A stretch of 21,842 nucleotides of DNA from Bacteroidales bacterium (lineage in GTDB: Bacteria; Bacteroidota; Bacteroidia; Bacteroidales; VadinHA17), in NCBI GenBank assembly GCA_003520925.1, contig DOTV01000218.1, forward strand, positions 1 to 21,842, written 5' to 3'. Each line of letters starts with the position of its first letter. Position 1 is the stretch's first letter. The notes under the pieces are model-generated. The model had not been told where the DNA came from and made no database searches. It saw nothing but the letters and a program-made list of their open reading frames with translations. The translations under genes and the position numbers were made by a program. Below, in pieces: positions 16,089-21,842 of this stretch.

Positions 16089-17717
16089 ATGAGCAAGAAT
16101 AAGTTCATCGGTTTGATCTTAATGATGCTCCTGTCGCTGACAGGTATTATCTGGGTACAGATAGTATGGATCAGGAACGCCGTGAATATAAGGAATGATA
16201 TTTTTAACAGGGCTGTCTTTGCAGGACTTAATGATGCAGCGAGCGCAATTGAGTCGAACCGCAAAATGAGCTTTTTCTTTGATTCGCCTATGTCGATGAA
16301 TTCACCGGCAGGTGATATAACCTCATATCTGAGGGTAGGTAGTTATTCTTCAAATGATGGAAAGAACTTCTCTTATAGCGTTACAAGTCAGTCAGTTACC
16401 GGCACTGTCGATTCGAGCGGGAAAATAAAGCTTAATGATCCAGTAATAATCCGAAAGGATACCACTTTCTCCTCCGGGGCAGGGACTCCGCCAATAGATC
16501 TGTCGAAAGGACAAAGTAATTTAAGCTATTCAGGAAATGACAAGTTATCTCAGGCCGGGAAAGGTCCATTGACAGATGACAGGAAAAATTTTATCGACCG
16601 TGTAAGAAAAAGGGCAAACGAATTCCAGAATATGAGCGATCAGATGATCGCTGAAGTTTATCAGTGGGAAAAGACGATGACATTGGATAATAATGAGGTG
16701 AACTTCGCTCTTTCACGGTCATTGCATTTTTCCGGTATCGAGATTCCTTTCGAGTTTGCCGTGATCAGAGACGGGAAGGTGCAGCAGGGAACATTTAAAA
16801 AATCCGGGAAGAATGAATTCCTGAAAAGCAATTACATGGTTCAGTTGTTTCCCGATAATATCCTTAACCAGAACCTTATCCTTTCATTAATCTTTCCTGA
16901 CCGGGCTAATTATGTTCTGGGTTCAATAGGATGGCTTCTTGGCGGATCACTGCTTTTTTCTTTCATTATCCTTGCAACATTTGCCCTTAGCTTGTTTTTT
17001 ATTATAAGGCAGAAGAAGATTTCGGAAATGAAGTCCGACTTCCTTAATAATATGACACACGAGTTCAAGACACCTATTGCAACAATATCCCTCGCTGCAG
17101 ATACTATTACTAATCCAAAGGTCATTAATGATGAAACAAGTATCAGGCATTTCGTGGGGATGATCAAAAAGGAGAACAGCAGGATGAACAAAAAGGTAGA
17201 GACGATTCTTCAGATTGCGTCTCTCGACAAGAAGGAAATAGATTTCAAATTTGAAAATGTCTCACTGCATTCAATCATTGAGAGAGCTGTTGAAACAATT
17301 GAGATACAGGTTCATCAAAAGAATGGTAAGATATCTCTGAATCTTTTAGCTGCCAAACCTGTAATTTATGGTGACTACGAGCATCTTACAAATCTTGTTA
17401 ACAACCTTTTGGATAATGCGATAAAATATTCTCCTGAGACACCTGACATAAGTGTGGAGACAAAGAACAATGAAAGAGGTATAATCCTGTCTGTTGCGGA
17501 CAAAGGTATAGGCATGTCAAAAAGTGTGCAGAGCAAGATATTTGAAAGGTTCTACCGGCAGAGCAGCGGGAATGTCCATGATGTGAAGGGTTTTGGACTA
17601 GGACTTAATTACGTGAGAGCAATAATCGATGCTCACAAAGGAAATGTTACTGTCACAAGCGAACCGGGAAAAGGAAGCAGATTCGATATTTTCCTGCCTT
17701 TTAACTGGGAAAACTGA
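16089..17717 (+). CDS. Membrane sensor histidine kinase, RprX-like
   Basis: The product is 542 residues. TM1 is at about 5-28, then a large periplasmic sensor region (about 30-275) without a recognised domain, then TM2 (about 280-306) leading directly into the HisKA domain without an obvious HAMP. The phosphorylated His is 324 in NNMTHEFKTPIATI. ATP-binding motifs follow: N box NNLLDNAIKYS (Asn443), G1 DKGIGMS (471-477), F box FERFYR, and G2 GFGLGLNYV (501-509). The layout resembles Bacteroides RprX, but orthology is not proven. It responds to an unknown envelope signal and should phosphorylate the regulator encoded seven bases downstream. The phased repeats ahead of it suggest feedback control. 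Confidence 0.93.
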   Translation: MSKNKFIGLILMMLLSLTGIIWVQIVWIRNAVNIRNDIFNRAVFAGLNDAASAIESNRKMSFFFDSPMSMNSPAGDITSYLRVGSYSSNDGKNFSYSVTSQSVTGTVDSSGKIKLNDPVIIRKDTTFSSGAGTPPIDLSKGQSNLSYSGNDKLSQAGKGPLTDDRKNFIDRVRKRANEFQNMSDQMIAEVYQWEKTMTLDNNEVNFALSRSLHFSGIEIPFEFAVIRDGKVQQGTFKKSGKNEFLKSNYMVQLFPDNILNQNLILSLIFPDRANYVLGSIGWLLGGSLLFSFIILATFALSLFFIIRQKKISEMKSDFLNNMTHEFKTPIATISLAADTITNPKVINDETSIRHFVGMIKKENSRMNKKVETILQIASLDKKEIDFKFENVSLHSIIERAVETIEIQVHQKNGKISLNLLAAKPVIYGDYEHLTNLVNNLLDNAIKYSPETPDISVETKNNERGIILSVADKGIGMSKSVQSKIFERFYRQSSGNVHDVKGFGLGLNYVRAIIDAHKGNVTVTSEPGKGSRFDIFLPFNWEN

Positions 17718-17724
17718 AATTAAT

Positions 17725-18420
17725 ATGAAATCCCCAAAAATTTTTCTTGTTGAAGATGATCTGAGCTTTGGCTCAGTTCTTAAGTCATATCTTGAACTGA
17801 GCGACTATCAGGTCGACTGGGTTGATGATGGAAAGTATGCGGTTGAGCATTTCAGGAAGGGTGCATTTGACGTATGTATACTTGATGTTATGCTTCCTCA
17901 TGTTGATGGATTCACAATTGCCGGAGAAATAAGAAAGATAAACAATCTGGTCCCGATTATTTTCCTCACGGCAAAGAAGCTTAAGGATGATGTTCTGAAA
18001 GGGTATGGAGCAGGCGGTGATGATTATGTCACCAAACCGTTTGATACTGAAATTCTTCTGGCTAAAATTAGGGCTATACTTTCCAGGCGAGATTTTCAGA
18101 CAGGAACACGGGATATTTTTGAAATCGGAAAATTCGTTTTTAATGCCAGACTTAGAACCCTTACATATGGGGATGATGAAAAGAAACTTTCACCTAAGGA
18201 GGCTCAGTTGCTTGAACTTCTGGCAAATAATCCTAATGAATTGATAAGCAGAGAGATGGCATTAAAGAAGATATGGGGATCGGATGATTATTTTACTGCC
18301 AGGAGCATGGACGTTTATGTAACCAAGCTTAGAAAGTTCTTATCTGAGGATCCAGGACTGAATATTAAAAATATTCATGGTGCAGGATTCCAGCTCATAA
18401 TCAGGGATGATTTATCCTGA
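17725..18420 (+). CDS. OmpR/PhoB-family response regulator, RprY-like
   Basis: The product is 231 residues from the ATG at 17725. A longer in-frame start at 17629 lies inside the kinase gene and is rejected, because MKSPKIFLVEDD is the normal receiver N-terminus. The receiver domain (1-120) has acidic Asp11-Asp12, phospho-acceptor Asp54 (CILDVMLP), Thr82 and Lys104 (VTKPF). A winged-helix DNA-binding domain (about 130-231) follows, with LSPKEAQLLELL, a DVYVTKLRKFL recognition helix and HGAGFQL. Such regulators dimerise on direct repeats about 11 bases apart, which matches the array at 16002-16048. The gene overlaps the convergent cdd gene by 20 bases. Confidence 0.95.
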   Translation: MKSPKIFLVEDDLSFGSVLKSYLELSDYQVDWVDDGKYAVEHFRKGAFDVCILDVMLPHVDGFTIAGEIRKINNLVPIIFLTAKKLKDDVLKGYGAGGDDYVTKPFDTEILLAKIRAILSRRDFQTGTRDIFEIGKFVFNARLRTLTYGDDEKKLSPKEAQLLELLANNPNELISREMALKKIWGSDDYFTARSMDVYVTKLRKFLSEDPGLNIKNIHGAGFQLIIRDDLS

Positions 18421-18898
18421 GGCTATCCCTGCCGAACTGCAATGGCAAAAGCGAACCGACACCATCAATTACCAGGATCTTATTTTTACCCGACAGGATA
18501 ATTTTTATCTGTCTTCCGGTCCTTTCCTCTTCTTCAGCGATTACCTGCCGGCAATTTCCGCAGGGCGATACGAATTCCGCAGGCAATCCTCCTTCTGTAA
18601 TTGCTGCAATCGCCAATGCTACAGGTTTATCATCCGGGTAGTTAGAAACAGATCCTGCAATCACTGTCCTTTCAGCACATATACCTGACGGGAAGGCAGC
18701 ATTCTCAACATTCGATCCATGGACAATTCTTCCTGATTCAAGTCTCATTGCGGCACCTACCATGAATTTAGAGTAAGGAGCATACGCCAGTCCGGCTGCC
18801 GCTCTGGCAGAAATTATAAGTTCCTGATCGTCAGCATTCAGCTCCTCAAGACTTTCATATTCCTTGTAAGAAAATGAGATATTTATAATTCTAGACAT
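18401..18898 (-). CDS. cdd: Cytidine deaminase
   Basis: It hydrolyses cytidine or deoxycytidine to uridine or deoxyuridine in pyrimidine salvage. It has 165 residues, somewhat longer than the roughly 130-residue homotetrameric type. The zinc site is complete: Cys74 and catalytic Glu76 in SGICAERTVI, and Cys113/Cys116 in SPCGNCRQ; the substrate-binding segment YSKFMVGAA and GSNVENAAFPSG are also typical. About 25 extra N-terminal residues precede the core, as in many Bacteroidota homologues. The 3' end overlaps the regulator gene by 20 bases with no terminator. A -7 box sits 24 bases before the ATG. Confidence 0.94.
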   Translation of the reverse strand: MSRIINISFSYKEYESLEELNADDQELIISARAAAGLAYAPYSKFMVGAAMRLESGRIVHGSNVENAAFPSGICAERTVIAGSVSNYPDDKPVALAIAAITEGGLPAEFVSPCGNCRQVIAEEEERTGRQIKIILSGKNKILVIDGVGSLLPLQFGRDSLRINHP

Positions 18899-18922
18899 AA
18901 CTCTCTTATCCAGTTTATGTTA

Positions 18923-18930
18923 CAAAGTTA
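18923..18930 (-). promoter_or_regulatory. Putative -7 box of the cdd promoter
   Basis: The minus strand reads TAACTTTG, an exact match to TAnnTTTG and the same octamer as at cca. It ends 24 bases before the ATG. No -33 TTTG is seen at 19-21 bases. Confidence 0.5.
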
Positions 18931-18941
18931 GCAAAAGAATT

Positions 18942-19044
18942 GAGTTTGGAGTGCCTAGAGTGCCTAGAGTACTTAAACTTATCCTTAATCATTACAACTC
19001 TAAGTACTTCAAACTCTGGTCACTTTAGATCACTTTAGGCACTT
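18942..19044. repeat. Facing arrays of a 9-base unit between cdd and the lipoprotein gene
   Basis: The left arm is a run of GAGTTTG, GAGTGCCTA (18949-18957), GAGTGCCTA (18958-18966) and GAGTACTTA (18967-18975). The right arm, read on the minus strand from 19044, carries related units AAGTGCCTA, AAGTGATCT and AAGTGACC, then GAGTTTG. AGTGCCTA at 18950-18957 or 18959-18966 is the reverse complement of 19036-19043, and GAGTTTG (18942-18948) of 19010-19016, so the arms can pair. It is a small inverted repeat built of tandem units; no gene is in it. Confidence 0.6.
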
Positions 19045-19065
19045 AACTATTTTTTCCTACTTTTA
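19034..19065 (+). promoter_or_regulatory. Possible promoter of the LysM lipoprotein gene
   Basis: TTTA (19034-19037) and TACTTTTA (19058-19065) are each one mismatch from the -33 TTTG and -7 TAnnTTTG elements and lie 20 bases apart. The -33 part falls inside the right arm of the inverted repeat, so the repeat may influence this promoter. The leader before the GTG would be very short. Confidence 0.3.
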
Positions 19066-19076
19066 CCTGAAATATT

Positions 19077-20087
19077 GTGAAAGTGAGAATTATAAAATAT
19101 CTTCTATTAATTATTTTAGTATTAGCCGGACTCAATTCCTGCAGGGTTTCAAGATCGGTGGTGACACCGGTCAATATAACCGGTTCTGCAGCTAATTATA
19201 TTAGCACTTACAGTGATCTGGCAGTGAGTGAGATGAGAAGAACAGGCGTACCGGCAAGCATTACTCTTGCCCAGGGTATGCTTGAATCGGATTTCGGCCG
19301 GAGTTCGCTTGCAAGACTAGGAAATAATCATTTCGGGATAAAATGCCACAATGATTGGAATGGCCAGACTATAAGACAGCATGATGACAGCCGGAATGAA
19401 TGTTTCAGAAAGTACAGAAGGCCTGAAGATTCTTTTTATGATCATTCCGATTTCCTGCGGTCGGGTTCCAGGTACCGGTTTCTTTTTGACCTCGATCCTC
19501 TCGATTACAAAGCATGGGCCCGCGGCTTAAAAAAAGCAGGATACGCCACTAACCCTGAATATGCAAACATGCTGATCAGAAAGATTGAGGAAAATAAGCT
19601 TGACAGCTACGACAGGGGTTACACATCATCAATTAATAATGCTCAGGATAAAACTCCGGTAAAAGAGGAGACCGTACCATCAAAAACTTCTCAGCAAGAA
19701 ACTATAACTTTTGGAGATGTTTTGGCCAGGGCCCCGCGAATACTTGAAAATAACAGGGTCCAGTATATTATTGTTAAGGATGGTGATACAAAGGAGAAAC
19801 TCGAGAACGAATTTCAGCTTCTTAAATGGGAACTGGCAAGGTACAATGATCTGAACGATAATTTTATCCCTGTTCCGGGTCAGATATTATATCTCGAACC
19901 AAAACGGGAGAAGTCAGATGCCGGTCTTGAATTTCACACGACGGCTAAAGGTGAGACCATGCATTTTATCTCCCAGAAGTACGGAATTAAGTTGAAAAGT
20001 CTTCTTGAAATGAACAGAATGGCTGATGGGGATATACCTGTTCCTGGCCAGAAAATATGGATGCAATCGCAAAAACCGGCTAATTGA
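19077..20087 (+). CDS. Lipoprotein N-acetylglucosaminidase with two LysM domains
   Basis: The product is 336 residues starting at a GTG: no ATG precedes the signal peptide, and MKVRIIKYLLL...LAGLNSC is a clear lipoprotein signal with acylated Cys22. The glucosaminidase (GH73-like) domain is at about 38-175, with catalytic Glu70 in LAQGMLESDFGRS and NNHFGIKC (83-90). Two LysM peptidoglycan-binding domains follow (about 228-273 and 286-329, each ending in a PVPGQ motif). It is probably tethered to a membrane and trims peptidoglycan glycan strands during growth or division. Length and layout are typical of Bacteroidota. The 3' end overlaps the convergent fmt gene by 8 bases. Confidence 0.92.
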   Translation: MKVRIIKYLLLIILVLAGLNSCRVSRSVVTPVNITGSAANYISTYSDLAVSEMRRTGVPASITLAQGMLESDFGRSSLARLGNNHFGIKCHNDWNGQTIRQHDDSRNECFRKYRRPEDSFYDHSDFLRSGSRYRFLFDLDPLDYKAWARGLKKAGYATNPEYANMLIRKIEENKLDSYDRGYTSSINNAQDKTPVKEETVPSKTSQQETITFGDVLARAPRILENNRVQYIIVKDGDTKEKLENEFQLLKWELARYNDLNDNFIPVPGQILYLEPKREKSDAGLEFHTTAKGETMHFISQKYGIKLKSLLEMNRMADGDIPVPGQKIWMQSQKPAN

Positions 20088-21045
20088 CAGGAGCGGAGAA
20101 CTCTTCTATTTTAAACCCACGCAGAAAATCTTCAGTACCAAGCCTCTTTTTACCCTCGGCCTGGAGGCTGAGTATTTTTAAAAATCCCCCGTTACAGGCT
20201 ATTTTTATAAAACTTTTACAATCTGAGACAATCTGTCCCGGATGAAGGAGGTGAGGTGCTGTTTCAGGCTGGCTTTCAAATATCTTACAGGTAATGGTTC
20301 TTTTCTCGTTTTTAAAAACAGTCCTTGCACAGGGGTACGGTGAAAGACCCCTGACCAGGTTATGAAGCTTTTGTGGCTCTCTGTCCCACACTATATTACA
20401 GAAATCAGGAAAAATCTTGGGGGCAGGTTTAAGGATCTCCCCTGGCATCATAAAATTTGATTGATTCTGAGGCTTGATGAAATTCCCTGCAAGTCCCTCA
20501 AGAGTCTTAATAACTAGCCTGGCTCCATGTTTCATAAGTTTGTCATGCAAATCACCTGCATCTTCAAAAGGAAATACAGGAACTTCATGCCTAAGTAGTA
20601 TGTTACCTGTATCTATTTTGTCGTCTATCAGAAATGTTGTAACACCGGTAATTGACTCACCGTTTATTATAACATGGTTGATCGGAGCTGCTCCCCTGTA
20701 CTGAGGCAGGAGCGATGCGTGAAGGTTTATGGTTCCTCTGGAAGGTATCTCCCAGACTTCACGGGGAAGCATCCTGAAAGCGACTACAACAAAAACATCA
20801 GCATTCAGACGCTTCAGGCGTTCAACAAAAACAGGATTTTTTAAATTTTCTGGTTGAAGAAGAGGGAGGTAGTTTGATTCAGCAAAAAGTTTCACTGCAG
20901 ATTTTGTCACACTTCTTCCTCTTCCGGCAGGTTTGTCAGGTGAAGTAACCACCGAGACAATGTTATACCCGTTCATAAGAAGTGAACCAAGAGGGGCAAC
21001 GGCAAATTCCGGTGTCCCCATGAACACTACCCTTAGATTTTTCAT
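20080..21045 (-). CDS. fmt: Methionyl-tRNA formyltransferase
   Basis: It formylates the methionine on initiator tRNA with 10-formyl-THF in the cytoplasm. It has 321 residues from the ATG at 21045; the frame extends eight codons to a TTG, but MKNLRVVFMGTPEFA is the standard start and sits 25 bases from a -7 box. Catalytic residues by family comparison are Asn107 and His109 (INLHASLLPQYRGAAPI) and Asp145 (DKIDTGNILL). The C-terminal domain (about 205-321) has the VRGLSPYPCA motif. It lies 42 bases downstream of ribBA on the same strand and may be read both from there and from its own promoter. Confidence 0.97.
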   Translation of the reverse strand: MKNLRVVFMGTPEFAVAPLGSLLMNGYNIVSVVTSPDKPAGRGRSVTKSAVKLFAESNYLPLLQPENLKNPVFVERLKRLNADVFVVVAFRMLPREVWEIPSRGTINLHASLLPQYRGAAPINHVIINGESITGVTTFLIDDKIDTGNILLRHEVPVFPFEDAGDLHDKLMKHGARLVIKTLEGLAGNFIKPQNQSNFMMPGEILKPAPKIFPDFCNIVWDREPQKLHNLVRGLSPYPCARTVFKNEKRTITCKIFESQPETAPHLLHPGQIVSDCKSFIKIACNGGFLKILSLQAEGKKRLGTEDFLRGFKIEEFSAPVN

Positions 21046-21070
21046 AAATGGGATCAGACCTTTTGCCAAA

Positions 21071-21102
21071 CAAATTTATAAAAAAAATCAATCTTTTACA
21101 AT
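21071..21102 (-). promoter_or_regulatory. Putative fmt promoter
   Basis: The minus strand has ATTG (21099-21102) as -33 and TAAATTTG (21071-21078), an exact TAnnTTTG, as -7, 20 bases apart. This is the most complete promoter seen in the window. The box ends 25 bases before the fmt ATG. The -33 part lies inside the 3' end of ribBA. Confidence 0.5.
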
Positions 21103-21842
21103 GTGTTTGTAGCAGGTAAGATTGTGCCCCATTTTGTTTGCCTTGGTTTTTAGATAGAATTCGTTATACGGATTGGAAGGTATCTCAAGAGGTACAGCCT
21201 CAACAATCTTAATGCCATAACCCTCAAGCCCGGCCCTTTTAACAGGATTATTCGAGATCAGCCTGATTTTGCCAAGCCCGAGCTCCCTCATTATGCTTGC
21301 ACCGACTCCATAATCCCTTTCATCCTCGCCAAATCCGAGTTTGATATTTGCCTGAACCGTGTCCATTCCCTGATCCTGGAGCTTATAGGCTTTAATCTTA
21401 TTGAACAGGCCGATTCCCCTTCCTTCCTGGCTGAGATAAATTACAACCCCTTTTCCTGCAGCTTCAACCATTTCCATGGCTTTATGCAGCTGAGAGCCGC
21501 AATCACATCTTAATGAACCGAATATATCACCTGTAAAGCATGATGAATGAAGTCTGACAAGAACTGGTTCATCCCTGGTCCATTTACCCTTGACGAGTGC
21601 AGCATGCTCCAGTCCATTGCTTGTCTGCCTGAAGGGGATAAACTCAAATTCACCATGCTCGGTAGGCAGTTTCACCAGTTCTCCCTTTTCAATAATTGTA
21701 TCTCTTTCAAGAGTGTATGTGATCAGATCCCTGATTGCGATTATCTTGATATTGAATTTCTGACGCAGTTTTTCGAGATCCGGTAGCCTTGCCATTGATC
21801 CGTCATCATTCATAATTTCGACGAGTGCTCCTCCTGCCTTTA
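21088..21842 (-). CDS. ribBA: Bifunctional DHBP synthase / GTP cyclohydrolase II, 5' partial
   Basis: The frame is open to the window edge and reads KAGGALVEIMNDDGSMARLPDL, the end of a 3,4-dihydroxy-2-butanone-4-phosphate synthase (RibB) domain, so the gene is the fused form and most of RibB lies outside. The GTP cyclohydrolase II domain is complete. Numbering from the Met at 21813, it has zinc Cys92, Cys103 and Cys105 (SCFTGDIFGSLRCDCGSQ), SQEGRGIGL (128-136), RDYGVGASIMRELGL and LISNNPVKRAGLEGYGI. Together the two domains make the two precursors of riboflavin from ribulose 5-phosphate and GTP. fmt follows after 42 bases. No riboswitch would be visible, as the 5' end is missing. Confidence 0.95.
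   Translation of the reverse strand, partial: KAGGALVEIMNDDGSMARLPDLEKLRQKFNIKIIAIRDLITYTLERDTIIEKGELVKLPTEHGEFEFIPFRQTSNGLEHAALVKGKWTRDEPVLVRLHSSCFTGDIFGSLRCDCGSQLHKAMEMVEAAGKGVVIYLSQEGRGIGLFNKIKAYKLQDQGMDTVQANIKLGFGEDERDYGVGASIMRELGLGKIRLISNNPVKRAGLEGYGIKIVEAVPLEIPSNPYNEFYLKTKANKMGHNLTCYKHIVKD

Noticed and set aside
17629..17724. Longer start for the response regulator
   Set aside because: It would lie within the kinase coding region and add 32 residues before a normal receiver N-terminus.
18942..19044. CRISPR array
   Set aside because: Units are only 9 bases, contiguous without spacers, and arranged in two opposing arms; no cas genes are present.

Overview
The window is from the chromosome of a Bacteroidota bacterium, most likely of the order Bacteroidales. 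Three things point there: two type IX secretion (T9SS) cargo proteins, a PorP/SprF-family protein, and several upstream boxes matching the Bacteroidetes -7 promoter consensus TAnnTTTG in place of Shine-Dalgarno-type leaders. There are no tRNA or rRNA genes, CRISPR arrays, insertion sequences or phage genes. Gene density is high and no gap exceeds 300 bases.

Layout. (1) 1-5923, plus strand: the 3' part of a very long SprB-repeat surface protein with a gliding-motility-type (type B) C-terminal domain, then a PorP/SprF-like outer-membrane protein, then an exported endonuclease/exonuclease/phosphatase-family protein, all closely spaced or overlapping. (2) 5900-7339, minus: tRNA CCA-adding enzyme, overlapping the nuclease tail to tail. 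(3) 7491-8033, plus: thioredoxin, then a compact unit of hairpin, 13-codon ORF and strong terminator that may be a small RNA or micropeptide gene. (4) 12045-8032, minus: a MORN/YwqK-like exported protein, a T9SS-sorted subtilisin-like protease, xseA and xseB; the two halves of exonuclease VII are separated by a hairpin-bearing repeat element. (5) 12189-14111, minus: dnaK alone, with a terminator. (6) 14344-15850, plus: panB and an RluA-type pseudouridine synthase. (7) 16089-18420, plus: a histidine kinase and an OmpR/PhoB-type response regulator resembling RprX/RprY, preceded by helically phased TTAA repeats. (8) 18401-18898, minus: cytidine deaminase. (9) 19077-20087, plus: a lipoprotein N-acetylglucosaminidase with two LysM domains. 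(10) 20080-21842, minus: fmt preceded by a ribBA cut by the window end.

How the genes fit together. Most of the window is housekeeping: tRNA maturation, initiator-tRNA formylation, DNA repair, chaperone, redox, pantothenate and riboflavin synthesis, and pyrimidine salvage. The accessory part is the cell-surface module at the left end, where PorP/SprF probably serves secretion of the repeat protein. The best candidates for something undescribed are non-coding or regulatory: the 7911-8033 unit, the phased repeats before the kinase gene, and two intergenic repeat elements (8271-8360 and 18942-19044).
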